Notes: generated by a model not told the origin, from the sequence alone. DNA of 64,000 nt from Tenacibaculum sp. MAR_2009_124 (GCF_900105455.1 NZ_FNSF01000007.1:248001-312000); one strand, 5' to 3'; counted from the stretch's first letter, positions 52,700 through 60,983 are shown. Program-made: numbers and translations.

Positions 52700-53059
52700 A
52701 TGGAAAATATAATTAAAATATTTACTTATATCAATAGGTTTTTGATGATTACAATGTTTATACTCTTTTTAACAATCTATCTTGGGTTTTGTATGGAGTT
52801 TGTGTTGGGGTTATTCCATATGGGAAGTAGCTTAGTTCTTGCTCTTTTATGGGAAAAACTAGATGAAACTGCAAGAAGACATCTTTTAAAATATTGGACT
52901 CTATTATTTCTGTATATTTTTTCTTATTTGATCATAATACATTTTGAGTTATTGGAAGATAATCAAGTTTCAATACTATTTGGGGTCGTTGTTATTCCAA
53001 TGAGCTTAGCGTTGTATTATTCATTTATACTTGAAAATTTAAAGAAACGTATGTTATGA
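52700..53059 (+). CDS. Small membrane protein, unknown
   Basis: A 119-residue protein with four hydrophobic segments (about 10-35, 38-50, 69-85 and 94-112). It has no signal-peptide cleavage site and no known motif. It starts 38 nt after the regulator gene and overlaps the next gene by 4 nt (ATGA), so it is cotranscribed with it. Confidence 0.7.
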   Translation: MENIIKIFTYINRFLMITMFILFLTIYLGFCMEFVLGLFHMGSSLVLALLWEKLDETARRHLLKYWTLLFLYIFSYLIIIHFELLEDNQVSILFGVVVIPMSLALYYSFILENLKKRML

Positions 53060-53406
53060 CAAATATTACTTATATTATTTATCTAATGTTGTCGTTTCTA
53101 ATGGTCCTTTATATTGGAAATGAATGTTATCAAAACGGTAAGATTTATATAAACAATTATTTTCCCCAAAATGCGTCATTAGCAAATGCAATCAATAACA
53201 CTTTACTTGTTTCATATTACTGTTTGAATCTAGGTTTATCCGTATGGAATTTAGGTAATATAAATGAAGTGTTTACTATTGAAAACGTACTACTAGAGAT
53301 AAGTTTAAAGCTTAGCACAATTATCTTAATCGTAGGAGTGTTACATCACTTTAATCTCTATGCAATCTATCGAATACATAAATACTTTAAAACTTATAAA
53401 AGATGA
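53056..53406 (+). CDS. Small membrane protein of a paralogous pair (first)
   Basis: A 116-residue protein with three predicted membrane segments. Its middle (NGKIYINNYFPQNASLANAI, then LLVSYYCLNLGLSVWNL) resembles the protein at 53915 (NSKIFMLDIFHQ, LFKIGFYLLNIGFALRI), which indicates duplication. I do not recognise the family. It is coupled by overlapping stops (ATGA) to the genes before and after. Confidence 0.7.
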   Translation: MTNITYIIYLMLSFLMVLYIGNECYQNGKIYINNYFPQNASLANAINNTLLVSYYCLNLGLSVWNLGNINEVFTIENVLLEISLKLSTIILIVGVLHHFNLYAIYRIHKYFKTYKR

Positions 53407-53897
53407 AGCTAAACATACAAGAACAATGGTCTCAAATTAAAGAGCAAATAAAAAAGAATAGGCGAAAAAACATGTTCGTATCAATCGCTTCGGTGAATGC
53501 AGACAATGAACCAACAGTAACACCGATAGGTTCGTTATTTCTGAATAATGATTTTACAGGATTTTACTTTGAAAAGTTTGCTTCGAAACTAGGAAAGAAT
53601 AGTCTTAATAATAAAAAAATATGCGTGCTTTCGGTAAATAATGGAAAATGGTTTTGGTTAAAAAGTTTGTTTAAAGGAAGATTCAATTCTTTTCCTGGTA
53701 TTAAGTTATATGGAGAGTTAGGTGAAAAGAGGGAAGCAACAGAAAAAGAAAAGAGAGCGATGCAAAAACGAGTGAGTGCAGCAAAAGGCTTAAAAGGGTA
53801 TGATTATTTATGGAAAGATATGAGTCAAATACGAGAAATAGTTTTTACCAAAGCCGAAGCCATTAATCTGGCAAGAATGACAAGAAATTTAAAATAA
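53403..53897 (+). CDS. Pyridoxamine 5'-phosphate oxidase family (FMN-binding split barrel) protein
   Basis: A 164-residue cytoplasmic protein with the split-barrel pattern: MFVSIASVNADNEPTVTPIG, NDFTGFYFEKFASKLGKN, KKICVLSVNNGKW and a C-terminal TKAEAINLARM. These proteins bind FMN or a flavin-like cofactor and reduce small molecules; the substrate is unknown. It overlaps the preceding gene by 4 nt. Confidence 0.82.
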   Translation: MKLNIQEQWSQIKEQIKKNRRKNMFVSIASVNADNEPTVTPIGSLFLNNDFTGFYFEKFASKLGKNSLNNKKICVLSVNNGKWFWLKSLFKGRFNSFPGIKLYGELGEKREATEKEKRAMQKRVSAAKGLKGYDYLWKDMSQIREIVFTKAEAINLARMTRNLK

Positions 53898-53914
53898 CAA
53901 TAAATCGTAATATT

Positions 53915-54289
53915 ATGAATACTTCATTAGAATTAATAGCCTATTTAGTTTATTTACCTGTATCTATAGGGTTAACTACTTTTGTTTCTCAACAATTATT
54001 TAAGAATAGCAAAATATTTATGCTTGATATTTTTCATCAAAAAGAGGAAATAGCTTTAGCGACGAATAAATTATTTAAAATTGGTTTTTATTTATTGAAT
54101 ATTGGTTTTGCATTACGCATTATTCATGTATACAATATTTCCAGCTATAAATTTCTCGTAGAAACATTAAGCGAAAAAATAGGTGGTTTTTCAATATACC
54201 TGGGAATTACAATGATATTTTTTATCGTATTCTTTTTGAAAGGTCGTAAAGCGAGTAAAAATCAATTAGAGCGAACAATACAAGATTAA
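53915..54289 (+). CDS. Small membrane protein of a paralogous pair (second)
   Basis: A 124-residue protein with three hydrophobic segments. It is related to the protein at 53056 by similar pattern and order of residues around NSKIFMLDIF and GFYLLNIGFAL. It ends 5 nt before the epimerase ATG. The two copies flank the PPOX gene, which suggests an ancestral duplication in this operon. Confidence 0.7.
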   Translation: MNTSLELIAYLVYLPVSIGLTTFVSQQLFKNSKIFMLDIFHQKEEIALATNKLFKIGFYLLNIGFALRIIHVYNISSYKFLVETLSEKIGGFSIYLGITMIFFIVFFLKGRKASKNQLERTIQD

Positions 54290-54294
54290 TTGCT

Positions 54295-55188
54295 ATGAAA
54301 ATTATAATCGCGGGAGGTACTGGATATTTGGGGAAATTGCTAATTGAATACTACAGAAAAGATGAAGAAAATCAAATTTATGTTTTAACAAGATCTCATA
54401 TTTTGAATAAAGGTAATGTTCACTATTTATATTGGGATGGAGCTACGATAGGGTATTGGGTTTCATTTTTAGAAAATTCGGATGTACTGATTAATTTGTC
54501 GGGAAAATCTGTGAACTGTAGATATACTACATCAAATAAGAGAGATATATATGATAGTAGATTATTGTCTACCGACCTGTTATGTCGTACTGTTAAACAT
54601 CTTGATTGTCCGCCGAAAGTATTTATCCAGTCCTCTTCAGCGACTATATACAAGCACTCTGAAAAAAAGTTTATGACAGAATTGGATGGAGATATAGGAA
54701 TTGACTTTTCCATGGATGTGTGCAAAAAATGGGAGCAGGTTTTTAATAGTCATCATTTACCTAAAACCAAAAAGATTATAACAAGAACTTCAATAGTTTT
54801 AGGAAATAAAGGAGGGGCTTTTCCTTTGATGAAGAAACTTGTTAAGGCAGGGTTAGGAGGAATACAGGGAAAGGGAACGCAGTATGTTAGTTGGATATCA
54901 GAAGGAGACTATGTAAAGGCAATTGATTTTTTGTTAGATAAGGAAGAAGGCGTATATAATCTATGTGTTCCAAACCCTATTCCAAATAATACATTTCAGA
55001 AGATCCTTCGTAAAAAATTAAATGTTCTTTTCGGTTTAAATCTTCCAAAAATATTGTTGAAAATAGGAGCCAGCATAATAGGGACGGAAACTGAGTTATT
55101 ATTAAAAAGCAGAAAAGTATACCCTGAGAGACTGTTAAATATGGGATATAATTTTGAAACGACCACATTCAATAAACTTAAAATATAA
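54295..55188 (+). CDS. TIGR01777 family NAD(P)-dependent epimerase-like protein
   Basis: A 297-residue short-chain dehydrogenase/epimerase fold protein: Rossmann IIIAGGTGYLGKLLIEYY, DVLINLSGKSVNCRYT, FIQSSSATIYKHS (a variant of the Tyr-containing active-site region) and YVSWISEGDYV. COG1090/TIGR01777 proteins were called cell-division-inhibitor-like (SulA-like) without firm evidence. It is followed by an SRPBCC gene after 3 nt. In other bacteria the same pair often lies near photolyase genes, so a link to light or UV stress is an inference. Confidence 0.9.
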   Translation: MKIIIAGGTGYLGKLLIEYYRKDEENQIYVLTRSHILNKGNVHYLYWDGATIGYWVSFLENSDVLINLSGKSVNCRYTTSNKRDIYDSRLLSTDLLCRTVKHLDCPPKVFIQSSSATIYKHSEKKFMTELDGDIGIDFSMDVCKKWEQVFNSHHLPKTKKIITRTSIVLGNKGGAFPLMKKLVKAGLGGIQGKGTQYVSWISEGDYVKAIDFLLDKEEGVYNLCVPNPIPNNTFQKILRKKLNVLFGLNLPKILLKIGASIIGTETELLLKSRKVYPERLLNMGYNFETTTFNKLKI

Positions 55189-55191
55189 AAG

Positions 55192-55671
55192 ATGGCTATC
55201 ATCAAATTGTTAACTAAAATAAATGCAGATCGATCAATTGTTTTCAATCTTTCAAGAAGTATTGAGTTACATTTAATTTCATCAAGAAAAAGTTATGAAA
55301 AGGTAGTTGGGGGAAGAAGAGAAGGTTTGATAGAGATGGGAGAAACAGTAACATGGAGGGCGAAGCATATTGGGGTATATCAGAATTTTACTTCAGAAGT
55401 TATTGGATGCGAATCAGATGAATACTTTGCAGATAAAATGATTTCAGGGGCTTTTAAGAATTTCAAGCACGAACATTATTTTTTACGAAAAGGAAACGAT
55501 ACATTATTGATTGATGTTTTGGAGTTTAGATCTCCATTAGGTTTTTTGGGAAGGTTAGCAGATTTTCTTTTTCTAAAAAAGTATATGACTAATTTTTTAA
55601 AAGAAAGAAATGAAACCATTAAACAATACGCTGAGAGTGAAAAATGGAAAGAAATATTAATAAGAAATTAA
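55192..55671 (+). CDS. SRPBCC domain ligand-binding protein (COG4276-like)
   Basis: A 159-residue helix-grip protein. The pattern SIELHLISSRKSYEKVVGGRREGLIEMGETVTWRAKHIG and the C-terminal RSPLGFLGRLADFLFLKKYMTNFLKERNETIKQY follow the small START/SRPBCC family COG4276. It probably binds a hydrophobic ligand. It starts 3 nt after the epimerase stop and precedes DUF2071 by 9 nt. Confidence 0.88.
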   Translation: MAIIKLLTKINADRSIVFNLSRSIELHLISSRKSYEKVVGGRREGLIEMGETVTWRAKHIGVYQNFTSEVIGCESDEYFADKMISGAFKNFKHEHYFLRKGNDTLLIDVLEFRSPLGFLGRLADFLFLKKYMTNFLKERNETIKQYAESEKWKEILIRN

Positions 55672-55680
55672 AATTATAAT

Positions 55681-56388
55681 ATGAGTTTTTTAAAGGCAGA
55701 ATGGAGAAAGTTAGGCATGGTTAATTATAAGGTAACCTCTGAATTATTGAAACCATATGTTCCAGAAGGTACAGAGCTCGATTTTTATCAAGATAACTGT
55801 TATGTTAGTTTAATAGGGTTTATGTTTAAAAATACTAGATTACTTGGAATGAAAATTCCGTTTCATATTAATTTTGAAGAAGTAAACCTACGGTTTTACG
55901 TAAGAAGGAAAGAGGAAGGTGTTTGGAAAAGGGGAGTGGTATTCATTAAAGAAATAGTACCTAAACCAACAATAACGTTTATAGCCAATACTATTTACAA
56001 TGAAAATTATGAAACTCTTCCAATGGAGCATTCGTGGAAAATTGAAGATGATAAGATTACAGTGGACTATCAATGGAAAACAAAAAGCAAATGGAATAAG
56101 ATATCAGTTTTAGCAGAAAATGAAATGATAGATATGGAACCAAATTCAGAAATAGAGTTTATTGCAGAACATTATTGGGGATACGCAAAGAACGGATTAA
56201 AAACAACTGAGTATGAAGTCACCCATCCATCATGGAAATATTATCCAGTAATAGAGTATAAAATTGATGTAAATTTTGAAGAAACCTACGGAACTAAGTT
56301 TAATATATTACACGAAACTATTCCATGTTCTGTATTCTTACTAGAAGGATCTGAAATATCAGTAGAAAGTAAAATTGAAATGACTTAG
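55681..56388 (+). CDS. DUF2071 (YqjF-like) protein
   Basis: A 235-residue soluble protein with MVNYKVTSELLKPYVPEGTELD, CYVSLIGFMFKNTRLLGMKIPFHINFEEVNLRFYVRR, and TEYEVTHPSWKYYPV, all standard for DUF2071. Its function is not known. The stop codon TAG lies in the loop of the following bidirectional terminator. It is the last gene of the GbsR-led operon. Confidence 0.88.
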   Translation: MSFLKAEWRKLGMVNYKVTSELLKPYVPEGTELDFYQDNCYVSLIGFMFKNTRLLGMKIPFHINFEEVNLRFYVRRKEEGVWKRGVVFIKEIVPKPTITFIANTIYNENYETLPMEHSWKIEDDKITVDYQWKTKSKWNKISVLAENEMIDMEPNSEIEFIAEHYWGYAKNGLKTTEYEVTHPSWKYYPVIEYKIDVNFEETYGTKFNILHETIPCSVFLLEGSEISVESKIEMT

Positions 56389-56403
56389 GTCATTTCAATT
56401 TTT
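56372..56403. terminator. Terminator with the DUF2071 stop codon in its loop
   Basis: AATTGAAATGAC (56373-56384) pairs with GTCATTTCAATT (56389-56400) around TTAG, followed by T residues. The loop includes the stop codon TAG (56386-56388). A second gene on the minus strand ends at 56407, so it can serve both. Confidence 0.85.
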
Positions 56404-56406
56404 AAG

Positions 56407-57026
56407 TTAAAAAGTTTCAACGATAATTACTCCGTTTGCCCCTCTAGAACCATATGTCGCAGTCTCTGGACCTTTTAACACACGAATTTGCTTAATTGTA
56501 GTAGGAACAACATCTCCGAAAACGGATTGATCTACTGCCGTATTATTAAGAATGAAAAGGGGAGTTATACTTCCGTTAACACTATTATAACCTCTGATAT
56601 TAATAGTATTTGCACCTGAAACATTTACTCCAGGAACTTTACCTCTAAGGTAGTCATAAATACTTTTGAATTGAACCGTATTATCTGATTTTGACAGCGG
56701 AGTCGCCCCATATAAATATCATTTTTCTCGCGAATTGTAATAGAAATGTTCTTTTTACCGGTATAAGCTACCTTTTGAACTCCTACTTTAGGAGAGAAAG
56801 CACATATTTCCTTAGGGGTTTTATCTAATTTAGCTTTAAAAACGCCTTTAGAATTAGTCCATCTTTTCTGCCTTACATCGTCAAAAAGAATAATTGCACC
56901 TGGTATTGGTTTATTTTTTGCATCTTTTACGGTAATGGTAATTTTAACACCAGTATCACTCTGACCAAGCAGATTTGTTTTGGGAATAATTGCTATTAAA
57001 ATAAATGTTAGTAGTAGTCTTTTCAT
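56407..57026 (-). pseudogene. Frameshifted plug-only TonB-receptor-like gene
   Basis: The first part, from ATG 57026, gives a signal peptide (FILIAIIPKTNLLGQ) and a CarboxypepD-regulatory-like domain (ITVKDAKNKPIPGAIILFDD). Around 56700-56712 the frame changes by -1: the second frame continues with GATPLSKSD and then KGPETATYGSRGANGVIIVETF, a TonB-plug-like end, and stops at 56407. The total of 620 nt is one base short of a whole number of codons. Sequence loss, sequencing error or recoding are all possible; I see no canonical slippery site. There is no beta-barrel, so the intact product of about 206 residues would be a plug-only protein. Confidence 0.75.
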
Positions 57027-57109
57027 CACGTTATGTTTTATGTTACTAATATACTAAAAAAAGCAAGAAATCTTTGAGTATAAATGAATGTGTTGATTCT
57101 ACTAATCAT

Positions 57110-57610
57110 TTATCTTTGTATCTTTTGTTTGAAAGCATTTGAAACCATTCTTCTAACGATTATTTGATGGAATGGTTTTATGATTGACATATATATTTTT
57201 CCTTTCAAATTATTATATTGAACTAATGTAGTTACCTTTATGTTATAGTAGTTGGATGTTTCTTTGGTTATTATAACTCGAAAGTTTAAATGGGAATCAT
57301 TTACCCCCAGGATGCACTCGGAATCTCCACAATTATAAATTTTAAAGAAACCGACATAACCTCCTGTTCTGAATTCGTTATTGTAATCCTTCGGTATTTC
57401 ATTCTTCAGACCAATAAAAGAAGCAATTCTATTTCTTATATTAAATAGTACGTCAATCCATTTTGGCGTATAATTGAAAATTGATTGAGCAATTACTTTT
57501 ATGGAGTCTTGGTGATTGGTCGTTGAAAATGTATCTGTAAAATCAATTGGATTCAGTAAGTTTTGATGGTGCTTTTTTAGTAGTAATTTTTCTTCAATAA
57601 CTTTTTTCAT
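57110..57610 (-). CDS. DUF2867 family protein
   Basis: A 166-residue soluble protein. The pattern KWIDVLFNIRNRIASFIGLK, GYVGFFKIYNCGDSECILGVNDSHLNFRV and KIYMSIIKPFHQIIVRRMV is that of DUF2867, a domain seen alone or fused to oxidoreductases; it may belong to the ligand-binding SRPBCC-like group. It starts 12 nt after the FAD-monooxygenase stop, so both are cotranscribed and probably act on the same small molecule. Confidence 0.78.
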   Translation of the reverse strand: MKKVIEEKLLLKKHHQNLLNPIDFTDTFSTTNHQDSIKVIAQSIFNYTPKWIDVLFNIRNRIASFIGLKNEIPKDYNNEFRTGGYVGFFKIYNCGDSECILGVNDSHLNFRVIITKETSNYYNIKVTTLVQYNNLKGKIYMSIIKPFHQIIVRRMVSNAFKQKIQR

Positions 57611-57622
57611 TGATATGTGGAT

Positions 57623-58738
57623 TTATCGAAAGATGTTTTCTAGTTGTTTTTGATTAATGTACTTAGGCGTTAATTTTAGGAATGAGTTTCGTAACATTAT
57701 GGAGAAAGAGTTGGAGATATGTGCTAATTTTCCTAGTTTCCAACTAATTTTTACAATAGAGTTGGCTTTTGCATAACGTTGTTTTTGAAATTTAGAAAAA
57801 GATTGTTGAATATTATCTGGATTTAAGGTTTCGGAAAGGACATAAGCATCTTCAATAGCTTGACAAGCACCTTGTCCCATATTGGGAGTAGCAGCGTGAG
57901 CTGCGTCACCAAGTAAACATATAGAGTTTTTATACCATTGTTTAATTGGAAACAGATCTTCTATATGAGAAAAATGGATGGTATTTTTTGGTGTGGATTC
58001 GATGAGTTCAATAACTAGAGGATTAAAAGATTGAAACATCGTGTTAAAATCAAAAGTTTGTTCTTTTGTCGAACTCATTGTTTTCAAAGCATACCAGTAA
58101 ATGTATTCTTCATTTATTGGAACGAATCCAAAGCGAACATCTTTTCCCCAAGCTTCTATTAAGCTGTTTTTAATATATGGGGTAGTTTTAAAAGAAGTTA
58201 CTCCTCTCCAACACCATTGCTTACTATCTCTTAGGTTTGAATTAGGGAATAAATAATTTCTTACTTTAGAATGTATTCCGTCTGCTCCGAACAGAATTTT
58301 TCTATGTATTATTTCTCCGTTTTCGAAATGTAATTCGTAGGTGTTATTTTGTTTTTTTATGGATATGAGTTTGTAATTAAGATGAATTTTGGTTGTTTTT
58401 AAATTGGAAAGCAAAATTTTTTGAAGTTCACCTCTATGAATTGCAATGGTTTTCGTTTGAAATTTCTTTTTTAAGTCTGAAAAATTTGATGTTGATAAGG
58501 TGTTAAAATTAGGTTTTGTAATCGTCATTTCTGATAATTCTATTCCCGCTGCTTCTATTTGTTTGTGAAGACCTAAATGAGTATAAACTTTCATCGCATT
58601 AATGGCTAAAATAATTCCGGCACCAATGGGTTTAAATGATTCAGACTGCTCATATATTTCAGAAGTAAACCCTTTTTGTTCGAGCAGAAGAGCTAAGGTT
58701 AACCCTCCAATACCTCCTCCAATGATTGTGTGTTGCAT
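57623..58738 (-). CDS. FAD-dependent monooxygenase (UbiH/PHBH-like)
   Basis: A 371-residue flavoprotein hydroxylase with TIIGGGIGGLTLALLLEQKG (FAD-binding GxGxxG), ADGIHSKVR (the DG motif) and LLGDAAHAATPNMGQGACQAIEDA (the GD motif). It probably hydroxylates an aromatic or polycyclic substrate using NAD(P)H and oxygen; the substrate is unknown. It is transcribed away from a TetR regulator, and its -7 box lies inside an 18-bp repeat. Confidence 0.92.
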   Translation of the reverse strand: MQHTIIGGGIGGLTLALLLEQKGFTSEIYEQSESFKPIGAGIILAINAMKVYTHLGLHKQIEAAGIELSEMTITKPNFNTLSTSNFSDLKKKFQTKTIAIHRGELQKILLSNLKTTKIHLNYKLISIKKQNNTYELHFENGEIIHRKILFGADGIHSKVRNYLFPNSNLRDSKQWCWRGVTSFKTTPYIKNSLIEAWGKDVRFGFVPINEEYIYWYALKTMSSTKEQTFDFNTMFQSFNPLVIELIESTPKNTIHFSHIEDLFPIKQWYKNSICLLGDAAHAATPNMGQGACQAIEDAYVLSETLNPDNIQQSFSKFQKQRYAKANSIVKISWKLGKLAHISNSFSIMLRNSFLKLTPKYINQKQLENIFR

Positions 58739-58752
58739 AGTACTGGCTTAAA

Positions 58753-58770
58753 TTAGGTCAAAGTTACTAA
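58753..58770. promoter_or_regulatory. Probable TetR operator 1 over the monooxygenase promoter
   Basis: TTAGGTCAAAGTTACTAA occupies these bases. On the minus strand the inner part reads TAACTTTG (58759-58766), a perfect TAnnTTTG box of the monooxygenase gene. The 18-bp unit is repeated imperfectly at 58782-58799. Confidence 0.6.
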
Positions 58771-58781
58771 AAAAATAATTA

Positions 58782-58799
58782 CTAGGTCAATTCTACTAA
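58782..58799. promoter_or_regulatory. Probable TetR operator 2 upstream of tetR
   Basis: CTAGGTCAATTCTACTAA at these bases matches the other unit at 13 of 18 positions with the same phase. It sits where the -33 element of the tetR promoter should be. A shorter match, ATTCTACTAAT, recurs at 57096-57106. Confidence 0.6.
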
Positions 58800-58803
58800 T
58801 TTT

Positions 58804-58811
58804 TATATTTG
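58804..58811 (+). promoter_or_regulatory. Candidate -7 box of tetR, ATG 4 nt downstream
   Basis: TATATTTG is a perfect TAnnTTTG box, and the ATG at 58816 follows after 4 nt. This implies a leaderless or nearly leaderless mRNA. Confidence 0.6.
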
Positions 58812-58815
58812 CAGT

Positions 58816-59439
58816 ATGGGAAGAACAAAAGATAGAATTATAGAAACAGCAATATCCCTTTTCAATGAGCATGGGTTATCCAAAATAACTTTAAGAACAA
58901 TTGCTAAAGAGATGGGGATTAGCCAAGGAAATTTAAACTACCATTTTAAGAAAAGAGAAGACATTATAGAAAGTATTTATTTTCAAATGGTAGATTGCAT
59001 CAATAATGAAATTCTTGAGTTAGTGAATGGAAAAATTAAACTTAACTTATTAATTAGACTTAATAGTACGATTGCTAATATTTTTTACGAATTCCGGTTT
59101 TTTATGCTTGATTTTACTCAAATAATGAGAGAGCATGCTAAAATAAAAGAACATTATATTATGTTGACTGACATAAGACAGGAGCAATTTCATGAAATAT
59201 TAAAGGTATTTATAGTGAATGGTATAATTAGGCGAGAGGAACTTGTGAACGAATATTTGAACTTGTATAAGCGAATTCAAATTATTGGTGATTTCTGGTT
59301 TTCTCATGCGAGTATTGAAAAAGAGTTGTCAAAAAATGATCTTAAAGATAATAATGAACTAATCATGCAGTCTTTGTATCCTTATCTAACAGATAAAGGA
59401 AAGGAAGAGTTTTTTAGTTTGAAAGTATCGAAGCTTTAG
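58816..59439 (+). CDS. TetR/AcrR family transcriptional regulator
   Basis: A 207-residue regulator. The N-terminal helix-turn-helix is TLRTIAKEMGISQGNLNYHF; the rest is a helical ligand-binding domain. It is divergent from the FAD-monooxygenase gene across a 77-bp region that holds two 18-bp sites, so it most likely represses that operon and itself. The ligand is probably the monooxygenase substrate or a related compound. Confidence 0.92.
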   Translation: MGRTKDRIIETAISLFNEHGLSKITLRTIAKEMGISQGNLNYHFKKREDIIESIYFQMVDCINNEILELVNGKIKLNLLIRLNSTIANIFYEFRFFMLDFTQIMREHAKIKEHYIMLTDIRQEQFHEILKVFIVNGIIRREELVNEYLNLYKRIQIIGDFWFSHASIEKELSKNDLKDNNELIMQSLYPYLTDKGKEEFFSLKVSKL

Positions 59440-59572
59440 AGGGACAAGATAGATGTGTTTTTATTAAATACTGGTGTATAGAACCGAATATAGATGTAAA
59501 TGATTATTTCTCTTTTTTGAGAAAAGTAGTATGTTCGCAGCCGAAATAATCTAACCAAATTCTATACGATTT

Positions 59573-60307
59573 ATGAAAATTATAGCCTTACCATTTGCAG
59601 GAGGAAGTAAATATAGTTTCAAAGAACTAGAAAAGTGTATTCCAAACTCTTTAGAATGGATAACATTGGAATTACCTGGAAGGGGAAATAGATTTGGCGA
59701 GGAAATTTTAGAAGATATTGATTCCATGGTGAATGACTTGTTTTTACAGATAAATAATCTTATTTCTAAAGAACCATATATGATTTATGGACATAGTTTA
59801 GGAACGCTTTTAGGCTATGAATTAGCTAAAAAATTAGTTGAGTCAAATAGCGAACTTCCTAAATGTTTGTATTTTACAGGAAAAGGAGCTCCAGGTACTG
59901 AGAGAAATGAAAAAAGATCAGAGCTACCTAAAGATAAATTTTGGAAACGAGTTGAGGAAATGGGAGGTTTACCAAAAGAGGTTCTAGCACATCAAGAATT
60001 ACTAGATTTACATTACCCTATTTTGAAAGCAGATTTTAAAGCACTAGAAGAGTATATTTTTACTCCAATGAAAAACCTTTTTGAAATTCCAATATTCGTC
60101 TGTATGGGAGAAGATGAGATTGGAGAAGGAGAGGACAAGGTTTCAATTACCTCAATAAAAGGTTGGAATAATGAAACAAAATTCCCTCGAGAAATTGGAA
60201 TTATACCTGGTAAACATTTTTTTATATTGGAATATTCGAAGCAAATAGTGTCAAAAATAGTAGATGCATTTGAATCTTCAGTAAATTTTGAGAAAGTTGA
60301 TGTTTAA
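59573..60307 (+). CDS. Type II thioesterase-like alpha/beta hydrolase
   Basis: A 244-residue serine hydrolase of the type II thioesterase/GrsT family. The start ALPFAGGSKYSFKEL and ELPGRGNRF and the nucleophile elbow YGHSLGTLLGYELAK (catalytic Ser) are characteristic; a C-terminal His (GKHFFILE) completes the triad. Such enzymes edit acyl groups on NRPS/PKS or surfactin-type carriers. No NRPS or PKS is in this window, so its carrier must lie elsewhere, or it has another role. Confidence 0.88.
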   Translation: MKIIALPFAGGSKYSFKELEKCIPNSLEWITLELPGRGNRFGEEILEDIDSMVNDLFLQINNLISKEPYMIYGHSLGTLLGYELAKKLVESNSELPKCLYFTGKGAPGTERNEKRSELPKDKFWKRVEEMGGLPKEVLAHQELLDLHYPILKADFKALEEYIFTPMKNLFEIPIFVCMGEDEIGEGEDKVSITSIKGWNNETKFPREIGIIPGKHFFILEYSKQIVSKIVDAFESSVNFEKVDV

Positions 60308-60344
60308 TGCATAATTGATATCATTTGAATATAAGCGTATCGCT

Positions 60345-60983
60345 ATGAAGAGAAAAATTAATGAAATTTTAGTTTTAATAATTGGTTCGTTGTTTTTAAT
60401 ATCATGTGGACCAACTAAGCATTATGTGAGTCACATTCTAAATAAAGAAGATATAAATAGGTTAAAATCTAAGAAAACTATTATTAAAGCTTCTGATAAT
60501 GTAGACTTAGATGAGTTCGTAACTACTTTCAATAAGATGTTTACGAGTAAGGCGGATTTTTCTGAGAAATTTAAGAAGACCTTTCGAAGTAAATTGAAAA
60601 ACAGTGTTTTATTTTCAAATGTTGAGGTAGGAGAGATCAACACTTTCGATTTATTAAGGGAGAAATCACGTTCGGATTATCTTATTTACCTTTCAAATTT
60701 TGAGGTGACCAATAGAATAGAAATGAGGAATTCGCCCGCTACTGTGGGACCAAATAATTTTGGAACCATGCACACAACTTCAGTGGAGTACTGTGTTATA
60801 AATGTTAAGGTTAATATTTATGATTTAAAAACAAAGAGAAAAGTTCACGAATTCACGGCTATTGGAGAAAGCTCAGTCTTTCTATTCAATTTTAAGAATA
60901 CTTTAAACAAAGCTAAGGAAAGAGCTATAACCCATATTATAAACTATCTTAATTCTGGTAAAACACTTTATAAACAATACTAA
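60345..60983 (+). CDS. Hypothetical lipoprotein
   Basis: A 212-residue lipoprotein; start ATG 60345 (MKRKINEILVLIIGSLFLISC) is preferred to a TTG 30 nt upstream. The remaining sequence has a helical N-terminal part and a beta-rich C-terminal part (VEYCVINVKVNIYDLKTKRKVHEFTAIGE). The wording around LRSKSRSDYLIYL resembles small periplasmic lipoproteins of unknown function. It is 38 nt after the thioesterase gene and may be cotranscribed. Confidence 0.7.
   Translation: MKRKINEILVLIIGSLFLISCGPTKHYVSHILNKEDINRLKSKKTIIKASDNVDLDEFVTTFNKMFTSKADFSEKFKKTFRSKLKNSVLFSNVEVGEINTFDLLREKSRSDYLIYLSNFEVTNRIEMRNSPATVGPNNFGTMHTTSVEYCVINVKVNIYDLKTKRKVHEFTAIGESSVFLFNFKNTLNKAKERAITHIINYLNSGKTLYKQY

Noticed and set aside
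54423..55247. Several antisense ORFs in the TIGR01777/SRPBCC region
   Set aside because: They overlap conserved plus-strand domains and show low-complexity, Phe/Leu-rich translations typical of AT-rich antisense frames.
57623..60307. A natural-product gene cluster around the monooxygenase and thioesterase
   Set aside because: No NRPS, PKS, carrier protein or phosphopantetheinyl transferase is seen in the window, so a cluster cannot be supported.
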